A stretch of 64,000 nucleotides of DNA from Oribacterium sp. oral taxon 078 str. F0262 (GCF_000160135.1 NZ_GG729933.1:378816-442815), one strand, 5' to 3'. Shown: positions 8,678 through 17,691, counted from the first letter of the stretch. Program-made: numbers and translations. Notes: generated by a model not told the origin, from the letters alone.

Positions 8678-9991
8678 TTATTTCTGAAGGTTTTTCACGA
8701 AGTCCTCGGCGCTGATCTCTCCTCCGCAGAGCTTTTGCATATTTTCCTTCAGGATCGGGGTCATGTCTACATTGTCCTCCGCGGATGCCGCCCAGGGATA
8801 ACGGGTCTTTAAGCTGTCCATGACGGGCTTTACCGCGGCGAGCTGCTTCGGCCAATCGCTGTTTTCGGAGTCCGCCGGGATTCCCAGGGATTCCTCGGAG
8901 AGCTTTTTATCAAATTCTCCCTTTGTGACATACTCGATGAAGCGGAAGGCCGCCTCCGGGTTCTTGGAATCCTTGCTGATCGCAAAGACCTGTGCGCCGT
9001 AGTTGGAGGCCTCCGTGCCGTCCTTTCCGCCGGGGACCGCCGGATAGCTGAAGCAGCCCCATTTAAAATCGTCCCCCGTCATATCCTTTACCTCATTCGG
9101 GAGCCAGGAGCCGTTCAGATAGATCGCGGCGCTGCCGAGCGCGAGCTCCTGGTTCTGTCCCGCCGGCCAGACATTGGAGGAGATGTTCTCCGAGAAATAG
9201 CCCTTTTTCGCGAAGTCCTCGTAGGCCTTTGCCACCTCCAGCACGGAGGGATCGTCCCATTTCCCGTTTTTCACGATCTCAGAGGCCTTTTCATAGCCGT
9301 TGATCCGGGAGAGATGGTAGCCGAACATGCTGAGGATATAGGCGTCATCCGATGTGATCGGGACATAGCCCTTGTCCTTGAGCTTCTGGCAGTCTTCTCC
9401 GAGCTCCTCCCAGGTCTTTGGAACCTCGCTGATTCCGGCCTCGTCGAAGAGGGACTGATTGTAGAAGAAGGCGAAGACATTCGGCTGGTAGGGGATGGAT
9501 TTCAGCTTTCCGCCTCCGACCTCCCGGCAGGCGGCGATGAGGCCCGCATTCGCACTTTTTTCGTAGTCATGGGATTTCGAGAGCTCCTCCAGATCCAGGA
9601 TATAATCCCCCCAGGTTTTATTCACGCGGTCAATGTCCTCGTCGAAGAGGTCGATCCTGCTCCCCGCGTCGAGAGCCGGCTGCAATCCCTCCCGGATTCC
9701 GGTTCTGCCCTTGAACTGTACGTCCAGCGGGATCCCCGTGTCCTTTGAGAACTTCTCCGCGGCCTCCCGTATGACCTTGCCCTGCGGTTCGGTGGCCTCC
9801 CACATGGACCAATAGACGAGGCCCTTTCCGTCTTCCGCGGAAGAGTCGCTCTTCGCCTCCGAAGCATCCGCCTGCTTCTCTGCAGCCTTTTCCGTGGAGG
9901 CGGACTCCGTGCTTCCTCCCCCGCAGGATGCGAGGGCAAGGCCTGTCAGAACTGCCAGGGCCGCCGCTCCAAGCTGTCTTTTTTTCATCAT
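8678..9991 (-). CDS. Sugar ABC transporter substrate-binding lipoprotein
   Basis: Extracellular solute-binding protein family 1, 437 residues. A signal peptide ends in the lipobox LASC, so the protein is anchored outside the membrane by Cys23. A Ser/Ala/Glu-rich linker to about residue 55 precedes the binding domain. AGGGAGG lies upstream of the ATG pair. It is the first gene of the importer operon and probably uses the leftward promoter of the divergent region at 10053-10081. Next to a nahK-like gene, an amino-sugar-containing glycan is a reasonable but unproven substrate. Confidence 0.93.
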   Translation of the reverse strand: MMKKRQLGAAALAVLTGLALASCGGGSTESASTEKAAEKQADASEAKSDSSAEDGKGLVYWSMWEATEPQGKVIREAAEKFSKDTGIPLDVQFKGRTGIREGLQPALDAGSRIDLFDEDIDRVNKTWGDYILDLEELSKSHDYEKSANAGLIAACREVGGGKLKSIPYQPNVFAFFYNQSLFDEAGISEVPKTWEELGEDCQKLKDKGYVPITSDDAYILSMFGYHLSRINGYEKASEIVKNGKWDDPSVLEVAKAYEDFAKKGYFSENISSNVWPAGQNQELALGSAAIYLNGSWLPNEVKDMTGDDFKWGCFSYPAVPGGKDGTEASNYGAQVFAISKDSKNPEAAFRFIEYVTKGEFDKKLSEESLGIPADSENSDWPKQLAAVKPVMDSLKTRYPWAASAEDNVDMTPILKENMQKLCGGEISAEDFVKNLQK

Positions 9992-10052
9992 TTACCTCCC
10001 TGATTTTTAGCATAAACACGATATACAAGAGATTCTGCTACGCTCAGTATAG

Positions 10053-10103
10053 AAAATATGACGAAAAAATTCTTTGTACAATTCCGTCCATTCTTTGTAT
10101 AAT
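10053..10103. promoter_or_regulatory. Divergent promoters sharing a TTGTACAA palindrome
   Basis: Rightward: TTGTAC at 10074-10079, 18-base spacer, TATAAT at 10098-10103, driving araC. Leftward: TTGTAC (complement of 10076-10081), 17-base spacer, TATTTT (complement of 10053-10058), driving the binding protein. Both -35 boxes sit in the same palindrome, so one bound regulator could control both. Confidence 0.6.
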
Positions 10104-10269
10104 TGCAGTCATGGGAGCGGGTGGAAGGAGAGGATTGGCCGCGGCTTCTCTGAGGGGAAGTCCGTGCCGTATCTTCTCAGGGGGATGGCGCGGTTTTCTT
10201 TGGGGAAGGACGGGGAAACGCCGGGAGAAGGAAAGGGAAAAGGGAAGGACGGAGGCCGGGAAGCAAGCG

Positions 10270-11190
10270 ATGGAGATGCAGGAGGAAGAGAAGCGGGAAG
10301 AGCAGTATGAGGGGGTGCGGCTGTGCGACGTCATTTCGATCGAAGAGATTGTGTCCGTACATTATTTTCAATATAAGAGTAATTTCGCCTTCCCGGGGGA
10401 GTCCCATGACTTTTGGGAGCTGATCTGTGTGGATTACGGGGAGATCCGCGTCGTGGCTGGGGAGAGGGAGATCCCGCTTCGGCAGGGAGAGCTGTATTTT
10501 CACAGACCGGGTGAGTTCCACAATGTCCTCACCGATGGAAGGATCTCTCCGAGTCTTGTGGTGATCGGCTTTTTCTGCCGCTCTTCCCCTATGGAGCGCT
10601 TTTCCGGGAAGCTTCTCTCCGTAGATGAGAGGGAGAAGGAGCTTCTTGGAAGGATCGTGCGGGAGGCCTCCTCCGTTTTTTCCGGGAGGATGGACGATCC
10701 CTATCAGAAAAAACTGCGCTTTTCCAGGAAGGCTCCCTTTGGCGGGGCACAGCTGATCCGCCAATATCTCTCGGAGCTTCTTATCTCCCTCTACCGGAGG
10801 AGCTTTTCCCGCGTCCCCGCAGAAAGGGGGCGGGGAGAGAGGGGGGAGAGAGGCGAAAGATATCGGCGGATCGTCCGCTATATGGAGAGCCATATCCGGG
10901 AGAAGATGACGATTTCCAGGATCTGCCGGGACAATCTGATCGGAAGCTCGCAGCTTCAGAAGATCTTCCGGAAGAATGCGGGGATCGGGGCGATAGAGCT
11001 TTTCTCCCGCATGAAGATCGAAGAGGCAAAGCGCATGATCCGGGAGGGGGGATGCAATATGACAGAGATCTCGGACCGCCTGGGCTATAGCTCCGTCCAC
11101 TACTTCTCCCGCCAGTTCAAAAAGCTCGCCGCCATGTCTCCGACCGCGTATGAGAGCTCAATCCGCTCGCTGTCGGAGAAGAAGGGCTAG
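10270..11190 (+). CDS. AraC-family transcriptional regulator
   Basis: Regulator with an N-terminal cupin-like sensing domain (HDFWELICVDYGE through FHRPGEFHNV) and a C-terminal AraC double helix-turn-helix (from about residue 205, ending in the signature GYSSVHYFSRQFKKLAAMSPTAY). It is divergent from the sugar importer and probably controls it. The start is uncertain: ATG 10270 or 10276 fit the domain layout but have only weak sites; the frame is open back to 9928 and an ATG at 10111 lies just after the promoter. The length from 10270 is 306 residues. Confidence 0.88.
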   Translation: MEMQEEEKREEQYEGVRLCDVISIEEIVSVHYFQYKSNFAFPGESHDFWELICVDYGEIRVVAGEREIPLRQGELYFHRPGEFHNVLTDGRISPSLVVIGFFCRSSPMERFSGKLLSVDEREKELLGRIVREASSVFSGRMDDPYQKKLRFSRKAPFGGAQLIRQYLSELLISLYRRSFSRVPAERGRGERGERGERYRRIVRYMESHIREKMTISRICRDNLIGSSQLQKIFRKNAGIGAIELFSRMKIEEAKRMIREGGCNMTEISDRLGYSSVHYFSRQFKKLAAMSPTAYESSIRSLSEKKG

Positions 11191-11214
11191 GGCTCCGCTT
11201 GGCAAAAAGAGGGC

Positions 11215-12000
11215 TTACTCCTCCCCCCACTGATACAGAGCGAGCCGATTATTGTATTTTCGGAGGAGGGTGCCGATCAGACGGCTCAGGAATGTGGATT
11301 TTTGCATTTCGTCGGAGAAATTTGTTTCGGAGAGAAGATGGAAGGCGGGATTCATGCTCTCCAGCTCCCGGCCGTTCTCGCAGCCCCAGCCGAATTCAGC
11401 CCTGCTGTATCTTAGGGTATCGTGCCTTTTTTTATTCATGGAGCGCTGCCGCATCAGCTCTGCGGCGAGGAAACCCTTCGGGAAGCCCTTTTGGAGCGAG
11501 CGGAGGACCGAGCTGATCTGTTCCCTGGAAAAATACATGAAAAGCCCTTCCGCGACAGCAATTACCGGACGGTCCTTCGGGAAATCCTGAAAGCAATTCT
11601 CATCCATGATATCTTTGCTGAGAGTATGCTCTCTCTCCCGCTCGCCAAAGACCCTCCTTCTGACCTCGATGGAATCCGGAAGATCAATATTGTACCAGTC
11701 TATAGCCCCATTATCCATCCTTGAGAAGCGGTCATCCAGACCGCAGCCCAGATTCAGGCAGAGGGCGTTCGGGTATTGGGAGATCAGTTTTTTTACCGTG
11801 CTGTCAAAGAGGATGCTTCTTGCGACGACGCACTCATGCGTTATGAGCCTGTCCAGATTTTTCGGATCAATCTGCAGCTTCTCCATGATCTCTACTGCCT
11901 TGGGATCCTGAATTCTCGCATTTTTTCTCCGGCTCTCCGAAGCGCGCACTGCGAGGGGGATCAGCGCGGTTCCCTGAACATCTCCGAGCTTTAGATCCAT
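11215..12000 (-). CDS. SAM-dependent methyltransferase, LCM family
   Basis: Class I methyltransferase of the leucine carboxyl methyltransferase group (TcmP/PpmI-like), 261 residues. The N-terminal DVQGTALIPLAVRASES, the SAM-binding CLNLGCGLDDRF and the acidic WYNIDLP motifs are visible, as is AEGLFMYF. AGGAGTCCTT precedes the ATG. Substrate unknown; many relatives modify small molecules. It lies tail to tail with araC and divergent from the BCCT transporter. Confidence 0.85.
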   Translation of the reverse strand: MDLKLGDVQGTALIPLAVRASESRRKNARIQDPKAVEIMEKLQIDPKNLDRLITHECVVARSILFDSTVKKLISQYPNALCLNLGCGLDDRFSRMDNGAIDWYNIDLPDSIEVRRRVFGEREREHTLSKDIMDENCFQDFPKDRPVIAVAEGLFMYFSREQISSVLRSLQKGFPKGFLAAELMRQRSMNKKRHDTLRYSRAEFGWGCENGRELESMNPAFHLLSETNFSDEMQKSTFLSRLIGTLLRKYNNRLALYQWGEE

Positions 12001-12093
12001 AAGGACTCCTTTCTCTTCCTTGAATCAGCGTTTCCTTCATTCCGTTCCATGATACACTCTCTGAAAATCGAGGTCAATGAAGAGTGGAATTTC

Positions 12094-12122
12094 TTGACAG
12101 GTCTTATTCCCCGTGCTATATT
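12094..12122 (+). promoter_or_regulatory. SigA promoter of the BCCT transporter
   Basis: TTGACA, 17-base spacer, TATATT. The RNA would start about 20 bases before the AAAGGAGG ribosome binding site of the gene at 12151. Confidence 0.8.
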
Positions 12123-12150
12123 GTTCAAAATAAAAAAAGGAGGAAAGAAA

Positions 12151-13839
12151 ATGAACAAAAGAATAGCAGAGAAGGGGAAGGACATTCGAAAAATCGACTG
12201 GGGAATCACTCTCATCCCTGTATTTTCTCTTCTCGTTCTCTCCGCTCTTTTCTTCCTTCTGCCGGAGGATTCCAATAGAGTCCTTTCGCAGATTCGCGCT
12301 TTCATTGGGGAGGAGTTCGGCGTCCTCTATCTGGCGCTCGGGCTTGGGATCTTTCTCTTCTCCCTCTGGCTCGCCTTCTCCGATATCGGGAAGCTGGTGC
12401 TCGGGGAGGTGGGTGAGAAGCCGAAATACAGCTTTTTTGCCTGGGGCTCCATGATGTTTACGGCGGGGCTTGCGGCGGATATCCTCTTTTATTCTCTCTG
12501 TGAATGGATCCTGTATGCGAAGGATCCGCATATCGCGGAGCTCGGAACTGCGCAGGACTGGGCCTCCACCTTTACGCTCTTTCACTGGGGGCTGACTCCC
12601 TGGGCCTTTTACCTTGTGCTGGCCGCGGCCTTTGGCTTCATGCTTCATGTCAGAAGGCGGGAAAGGCAGAGGTATTCCGAGGCCTGCCGCCCGCTTCTTG
12701 GGAAGCATACCGACGGAATGGCGGGACGGCTGATCGATCTCCTCGCGGTATTCGCCCTTCTCGCGGGGACGGCCACGACCTTTTCCGTCGCGACGCCGCT
12801 TATGTCGGAGGCTGTGCGGAGTCTCACGGGCACTGCACTCCCCCAGAGAGAGATCACGATTCTCATCCTGATTTTGACCTGTATCGTCTATACCTATTCG
12901 GTGATGCGGGGCATGCAGGGGATCTCCTTCCTCGCGAAGACCTGCACCTTCCTCTTTTACGGGATTCTTCTCTATGTTCTTCTCTTCGGAGGAGAGTGCC
13001 GCTATATTCTGGAGACCGGATTTTCCGCGATCGGAAGACTCCTTCAGAACTTTCTCGTTCTCTCCACCGATTCCGATCCGACGAGGCGGACAGGCTTTCC
13101 GCAGAACTGGACGATCTTTTACTGGGCCTATTGGATGGTCTGGTGCGTAGCGGCTCCCTTCTTCATCGGCTCGATCTCCCGGGGGCGGACGATACGCCAG
13201 ACGATACTGGGAGGCTATCTCTTCGGCGTGGGGAGCACCTGGATCAGCTTTATTATCCTCGGGAATTACTCTCTTGGCCTGCAGGAGCTGGGGAAGCAGA
13301 ACCTCCTCTCCTTCTATGAAACGAGCGCTTCTCTCTACGAGACGATCATCGTCGCTTTGCGGAATCTCCCCTTTGCTCCGCTGCTCCTCGTAATCCTGAT
13401 TCTCACAATGATCGCCTTTTATGCGACCTCCTTTGACTCCATCGCGCTGGTAGCTTCCCAATACAGCTATCGCAGGCTTCCGGATGGGGAGGAGCCGGCG
13501 AATTCCGTCAAAGGCCTCTGGGCCTTTCTCCTCATCCTCCTGCCTCTGGCCCTTGTATTCTCGGAGAGCTCGATGGCGAACCTGCAGTCTGTCTCCATCA
13601 TCGCGGCCTTCCCGATCGGCTTCGTGATCCTCCTGATCTCTCTGAGCTTCTGGAAGGATGTGAAATGCTATCAGGCAGAGCTCTCCGCATCCCGAAACGG
13701 CGGGGAGGATGGAATCGGAAAAGAGAAAAGCAGGATTCTCGAAGAGATAGAGAAAAGCGGGCGGATGGAGGACTCCCCCTCTGAAAAAGAGATCGAAGAG
13801 CTCATCGTGAACTGGGAGAGGGCCTACGGAGAGGCCTGA
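12151..13839 (+). CDS. BCCT-family betaine/carnitine/choline transporter
   Basis: Secondary transporter for quaternary ammonium compounds, 562 residues and about twelve membrane helices. ATG 12151 follows AAAGGAGGAAAG. The family segment with repeated aromatic residues (YWAYWMVWCVAAPFFIGSIS followed by RGRTIRQ) is clear. The C-terminal tail of about 60 residues is cytoplasmic, hydrophilic and rich in Glu, as in osmosensing members. Single gene with its own promoter. Exact substrate and ion coupling cannot be read off. Confidence 0.93.
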   Translation: MNKRIAEKGKDIRKIDWGITLIPVFSLLVLSALFFLLPEDSNRVLSQIRAFIGEEFGVLYLALGLGIFLFSLWLAFSDIGKLVLGEVGEKPKYSFFAWGSMMFTAGLAADILFYSLCEWILYAKDPHIAELGTAQDWASTFTLFHWGLTPWAFYLVLAAAFGFMLHVRRRERQRYSEACRPLLGKHTDGMAGRLIDLLAVFALLAGTATTFSVATPLMSEAVRSLTGTALPQREITILILILTCIVYTYSVMRGMQGISFLAKTCTFLFYGILLYVLLFGGECRYILETGFSAIGRLLQNFLVLSTDSDPTRRTGFPQNWTIFYWAYWMVWCVAAPFFIGSISRGRTIRQTILGGYLFGVGSTWISFIILGNYSLGLQELGKQNLLSFYETSASLYETIIVALRNLPFAPLLLVILILTMIAFYATSFDSIALVASQYSYRRLPDGEEPANSVKGLWAFLLILLPLALVFSESSMANLQSVSIIAAFPIGFVILLISLSFWKDVKCYQAELSASRNGGEDGIGKEKSRILEEIEKSGRMEDSPSEKEIEELIVNWERAYGEA

Positions 13840-13956
13840 GACAGCGCGGCACTGCCCTTGCCCTTCTGCCGCTCTCCCGCCCAGAAGAGGACGCATTTCC
13901 TCCGGAAGCTGGGATCAAAATACATGATACTGCAAAAAATACAAAAGGGACGTTCC

Positions 13957-13985
13957 TTGCATAGACTTGACAGACGGGGTACAAT
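13957..13985 (+). promoter_or_regulatory. Promoter before the YesL-like gene
   Basis: TTGCAT, 17-base spacer, TACAAT. A TTGACA at 13967 offers an alternative -35 with a poorer -10. The RNA would begin with the long stem-loop at 14001. Confidence 0.55.
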
Positions 13986-14000
13986 GTGATTACAAGCGCC

Positions 14001-14051
14001 TAAGCGCATCCCCGCTCTCAGCGCTTGCGCGAAAGAGTGGGGATGCGCTTA
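14001..14051 (+). ncRNA. Structured 5' leader: long stem-loop
   Basis: TAAGCGCATCCCC (14001-14013) pairs perfectly with GGGGATGCGCTTA (14039-14051); the stem extends inward through CTCT/AGAG and encloses a small GCGC-TT-GCGC hairpin. It lies some 15 bases after a promoter and 140 bases before the YesL-like gene. No T tract follows, so it is not a standard terminator. Class unknown. Confidence 0.45.
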
Positions 14052-14194
14052 AGGCGCGCAGCGGGCATGAGCAAGAAGCGGGGGAGGTATTTATCCCCCG
14101 CGGAATGCGAATGAACGCCCGGATTGCGGGAGCGGGAAGCGCGGAGCAATCCGAGTAATCCAGAGAACGGGCGGCAAAAGAGCGGGGGATAGAG

Positions 14195-14980
14195 ATGTTT
14201 CAGGGACTATTCAATTATGACAATCCGGTCTGGAGATTTATCGGACGGCTTGCAGACATGATGCTTCTCAATCTCCTTTGGCTTTTGTGCTGCCTCCCCG
14301 TTTTCACGATCGGGGCTTCCACGACTGCGCTTTACTACTGCACCATGAAAATCGTACGGGAAGAAGACAATGGGGTCATCCACATGTTTTTCAAAAGCTT
14401 TAAGGAGAATTTCCGCCAGGCCGTCTGCCTTTTTCTTCTTATGCTTCTTGTGGGGCTTCTTCTCCTTGCAGACCATTTTTTCTTTCTCCGGATCTTCCGG
14501 GGCCCGAGGCCTTGGGGGATGTTTTTTCACGCCGTGATCCTTATGCTCACGATGCTTTGGCTCATCGTTTTCCTTTATCTTTGGCCGGTGCTCGCCCGCT
14601 TTGAGAACAGCTTGTGGCGCACGCTGAAAAACGCTCTTTTACTTGCCGTCGGAAATCTGGGCTTTACCATCCTGATGCTGCTTCTGGACGGCGCGCTCAT
14701 CCTCGTTTCACTGTCCAGCATCTATTGGATCCCCATCCTCACACCCCTTCTCTTTCTGATCGGGTATCCGGCTGTCGCCTGGCTGAATTCTGCCTTTTTT
14801 GAGAAGATCTTCGCCCGCCTTATTCCGAAGGAGAAAAGAGAGGAGGAGCTCCGCCCCATCCTGGAGAATTGGAAGGAGGGCGATGAGTCTCGGGAAGACT
14901 GCGCGGAAGACTCTTCCCTGTCCGCCGCTCTTCGGGATCTTAAGAGGGGAGAGGAAGAGCAGGAGGAAGAAGAGCTTTGA
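14195..14980 (+). CDS. YesL-like DUF624 membrane protein
   Basis: Integral membrane protein of the YesL/DUF624 family, 261 residues. The diagnostic N-terminus (LFNYDNPVWRFIGRLADMM then LLWLLCCLPVFTIGAS) is present, with about five helices and a long acidic C-terminal tail. Relatives often sit next to sugar ABC transporters, but their molecular role is not established. The 3' end abuts the CPBP-family gene. A long leader with a stem-loop precedes it. Confidence 0.85.
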   Translation: MFQGLFNYDNPVWRFIGRLADMMLLNLLWLLCCLPVFTIGASTTALYYCTMKIVREEDNGVIHMFFKSFKENFRQAVCLFLLMLLVGLLLLADHFFFLRIFRGPRPWGMFFHAVILMLTMLWLIVFLYLWPVLARFENSLWRTLKNALLLAVGNLGFTILMLLLDGALILVSLSSIYWIPILTPLLFLIGYPAVAWLNSAFFEKIFARLIPKEKREEELRPILENWKEGDESREDCAEDSSLSAALRDLKRGEEEQEEEEL

Positions 14981-15042
14981 CGGATGCGAAAACGGGGAGG
15001 GCCGATCGCTCCAAGGAATGGATAGAGAGAAAGGACTTGATT

Positions 15043-15774
15043 ATGAAACTTTGGAACAGCTGGAAGGAAGACCGGGGTATTCTGCTTTGGTATTTCCTGG
15101 GATATCTTCTGCTTCTCAGTATTTTGCTCGCTCTTATATCGAGCTTCACTCCCTGGAAGATGGAGACTCTCCCTTATCTTCTCCTTTATTTCCTTGGCAA
15201 TGTGCTGATGCTTTGTAAGGTGATTCTTGTAAAACGGGAGGAGCTTTCCGACGGCATCGGAAGAGCCTTTCGGAGGCCGTTTCGGAATTTCGCTTATATC
15301 CTGCTCTGCAATCTTCTTGTATATCTCATCAATGTCCCGCTGGCTCTCCTTATGCAAAAGATCGGCGTCACAAACCAAAACCAGATGGAGATCTTCGGCA
15401 TCTTCGGACAGAGCAGGGCCTGGCAGTTCGTTGTCATTTTCCTCGCGCTGATCTTTGCGCCGGTCGTTGAGGAGACCGTTTTCCGGGGGATCATCTTTGC
15501 GAGACTCCGCCAGAGAGGACGCCTCATCGCCTACGCGGCATCTATGACCCTTTTCTCCCTGGTGCACGGCCTTGCGGCGATCCTCAGCGGAAAGCCCCGG
15601 GATATGCTGGCGATTATGGTATACCTGCCGCTTTCCTTCATGCTCTGCCGGCTCTATGAAAAGAAGCGGAATATTCTGGCTTCGATGGGGCTTCATTTTT
15701 TGAATAATGGGATAGCGGTGCTTCTTATGTATCTTATGCCGGAGCTTGTAAAGCTTTCCCAAAAAGCGGGATGA
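15043..15774 (+). CDS. CPBP-family intramembrane metalloprotease (Abi/CAAX)
   Basis: Probable membrane-embedded glutamic-type protease, 243 residues, with about seven helices. The three family motifs are intact: EETVFRG, FSLVHG and the GLHFLNN box. ATG 15043 follows AGAAAGGA; an upstream TTG at 14977 overlaps the YesL-like stop and has a poorer site. Coupled to the preceding gene. Relatives act in CAAX-like processing or peptide/bacteriocin immunity; no bacteriocin gene is seen nearby. Confidence 0.88.
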   Translation: MKLWNSWKEDRGILLWYFLGYLLLLSILLALISSFTPWKMETLPYLLLYFLGNVLMLCKVILVKREELSDGIGRAFRRPFRNFAYILLCNLLVYLINVPLALLMQKIGVTNQNQMEIFGIFGQSRAWQFVVIFLALIFAPVVEETVFRGIIFARLRQRGRLIAYAASMTLFSLVHGLAAILSGKPRDMLAIMVYLPLSFMLCRLYEKKRNILASMGLHFLNNGIAVLLMYLMPELVKLSQKAG

Positions 15775-15779
15775 TGTGC

Positions 15780-15835
15780 GGTGTTCCTCAAGCTTCAGCT
15801 TGAGAGAAGGCATTCGTTTCGCTTGTGCCAACACC
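15780..15835 (+). other. Possible three-way-junction RNA element in the 15.8-16.3 kb gap
   Basis: GGTGTT (15780-15785) pairs with AACACC (15830-15835), enclosing two hairpins: CTCAAGCT/AGCTTGAG and GGCA/TGCC. It starts six bases after the CPBP gene stop, so it could be a 3' structure. No T tract and no riboswitch class recognised. Apart from the hairpin at 16074 I see nothing else in 15775-16293. Confidence 0.35.
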
Positions 15836-16073
15836 CTTCCCGGCGGCTGTAAGCTGCAGAAATGCCATAGCTTGTCAAGCGGAATCAGTGGGATTTTGAG
15901 AGAGAGTAAATCCGCGGAGAGTCCCGAGTGGAAAAGAACTTTTCCCTCAGGCCTGCAGAGGGGGGCAGACCTTTAATAATAAAAGGCTGTTCTCCTTCTG
16001 TATGCCTGGGTATAAAAGAATCCCGCCTGCGATCTTTGCGGCGGGGCAGAAATTTATCCCTGAAATGGGAGGA

Positions 16074-16099
16074 GGGCAGGGATCCTTTGATCCCTGCCC
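16074..16099. terminator. Strong GC hairpin before the HAD gene
   Basis: GGGCAGGGATC pairs perfectly with GATCCCTGCCC around a CTTT loop. The following sequence is only moderately T-rich (TCTTTTT 18 bases later), so it may be a terminator for the preceding genes. A TATAAT at 16154 may start the next gene, but no good -35 is seen. Confidence 0.45.
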
Positions 16100-16293
16100 G
16101 AGTATTATGAAAAAAATCTTTTTGGCTGGATAACTGCTCTTTGTTATCCTAGGTATAATATAGTTTTCAGAAGTGAATAAACTATGTTTTCGGTGTAAAC
16201 AAATTGGAAACAAAGTGTGAACGGGAAATGAATGCCGGAAAAGCGTGCGCATTCATAAGGGAAGCGGTGAGACTTGTCTTCCGGGGGAGAGAA

Positions 16294-16956
16294 ATGGAAA
16301 AATCAGTAATTTTTGATGTGGACGGAACGCTTTGGGACTCCTCCGACGCGGTCACGGAGTCCTGGAATGAGGTGCTGTCCCGATATCCGGGCTGCAGAAA
16401 GACGCCGCTTACGAGAGAGGATATGTACCGTTATATGGGGCATACCATGGAAGAAATCGGACGGATGATACTTCCGGGACTCCTTCAGGAAGAGCGCTGC
16501 CGGATCATGGAGGAATGCATGCAGCACGAGAATGCCTACCTGGCGCTGCACAGCGGGAGCTTCTATCCGGGGACGGTGAAAATGCTTCGGGTACTTCGGG
16601 AGGAAGGGATCCGGCTCTATATCGTCTCAAACTGCCAGAAGGGATATATCGAGACACTGCTTCACTGCGGAGGGCTTTCTCTGGGAGAGGAGGGTGACTT
16701 TCAGGATATCGAGTGCTTTGGAAATACCGGAAAAGGGAAGGGAGAGAATATCGCGGCTTTGATGGAGAGGAATCGGATCAGCCGGGAGGGAGCCTTCTAC
16801 GTGGGGGATACCGTCATGGATGAAAGAGCGGCCCGCAGCGCGGGGATCCCCTTTATCCATGCGGCCTATGGCTTCGGAGAGGCGGAGGAGCCCGCCGCAA
16901 GGCTCTGTGATATCCGGGAGCTCCCGGAGCTTCTGAAGAGCCTTGTTTTTTCGTAA
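16294..16956 (+). CDS. HAD-superfamily phosphatase (Gph-like)
   Basis: Haloacid dehalogenase-type hydrolase, 220 residues. Motif I is FDVDGTLWDSS, motif II IVSNCQ, motif III lysine around NTGKGKGEN and motif IV FYVGDTVMDERAA; a helical cap lies between motifs I and II. ATG 16294 follows GGGGGAGAGAA; the frame is open to 16204 without a better site. Relatives include phosphoglycolate phosphatase and beta-phosphoglucomutase; substrate unknown. Confidence 0.9.
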   Translation: MEKSVIFDVDGTLWDSSDAVTESWNEVLSRYPGCRKTPLTREDMYRYMGHTMEEIGRMILPGLLQEERCRIMEECMQHENAYLALHSGSFYPGTVKMLRVLREEGIRLYIVSNCQKGYIETLLHCGGLSLGEEGDFQDIECFGNTGKGKGENIAALMERNRISREGAFYVGDTVMDERAARSAGIPFIHAAYGFGEAEEPAARLCDIRELPELLKSLVFS

Positions 16957-16984
16957 ATGCTGCCTCTTGTGTGAATGTCAGATG

Positions 16985-17400
16985 CCTATCGGCCTTCCAT
17001 GCTCATGACGCCTAGCCCGTCCGATGCCTCTGTGTCTGCCCGTGTGCCCGTTCCTTTGCGCTGGATGTAAGATGCTGTGCATAGATTTTGTAAAAGTCGA
17101 TTGCTTCGGGCTTCGCCCTTTCGCAATCGCCGCCGTCATTCGCATTCCAGGCCTATCGGCCTTCCATGCTCATGACGCTTAGCCCGTCCGATGTCTCTGT
17201 GTCTGCCCGTGAGCCCGTTCCTTTGCGCTGGATGTAAGATGCTGTGCATAGATTTTGTAAAAGTCGATTGCTTCGGGCTTCGCCCTTTCGTAATCGCCGC
17301 CGTCATTCGCATTCCAGGCCTATCGGCCTTCCATGCTCATGACGCCTAGCCCGTCCGATGCCTCTGTGTCTGCCCGTGCAAGCACGGCAGACACAGAGGC
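16985..17400. repeat. 167-bp tandem intergenic repeat (2 full copies plus a partial) with nested palindromes
   Basis: Unit starts are at 16985, 17152 and 17319, an exact 167-base period; the first two units differ at about four positions. Each junction carries an interrupted palindrome (CGTCAT, GCAT, AGGCC against GGCCT, ATGC, ATGACG; 17134-17177 and 17301-17344). Each unit also holds CGATTGC...GCAATCG enclosing GGGC-TTC-GCCC. The third copy ends in a long hairpin (17360-17379 with 17382-17400). No coding frame is evident. The rest of the gap to 17893 holds a CTCCTTCC/GGAAGGAG hairpin (17431-17473), an AAATTAG/CTAATTT hairpin (17486-17512) and a promoter. Confidence 0.9.
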
Positions 17401-17691
17401 GCCGTCCGGGACTTTTACAAACAAATGGAACTCCTTCCGATGTCATTCCTGAGAAGTCACGTCAATGGAAGGAGCCCCTGATTTGAAATTAGAGCTGAGT
17501 GGCTGCTAATTTCTGGAATCAATATACCGCGGATTCTCCGGAAATGCAAGTGGAAAATGAGAAAAATAAGAATAAAAAGACGGAAAATGAGAAAAATAGC
17601 GGGAAAATTGTCGTGAAGTTTTCGGAAAAAGCGGTGGAGTGGGGGAAGGGAAGAGCCTCGATAATGTGACTAATTTATATTAAAATATAGA

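Noticed and set aside
12037-13896. 619-codon open frame on the minus strand
   Set aside because: It is exactly antisense to the BCCT transporter, has a highly charged low-complexity translation, no ribosome site and no family motifs; a shadow of GC-biased third positions.
16985-17400. CRISPR array
   Set aside because: Units are 167 bp, contiguous and without unique spacers; no cas genes are nearby.
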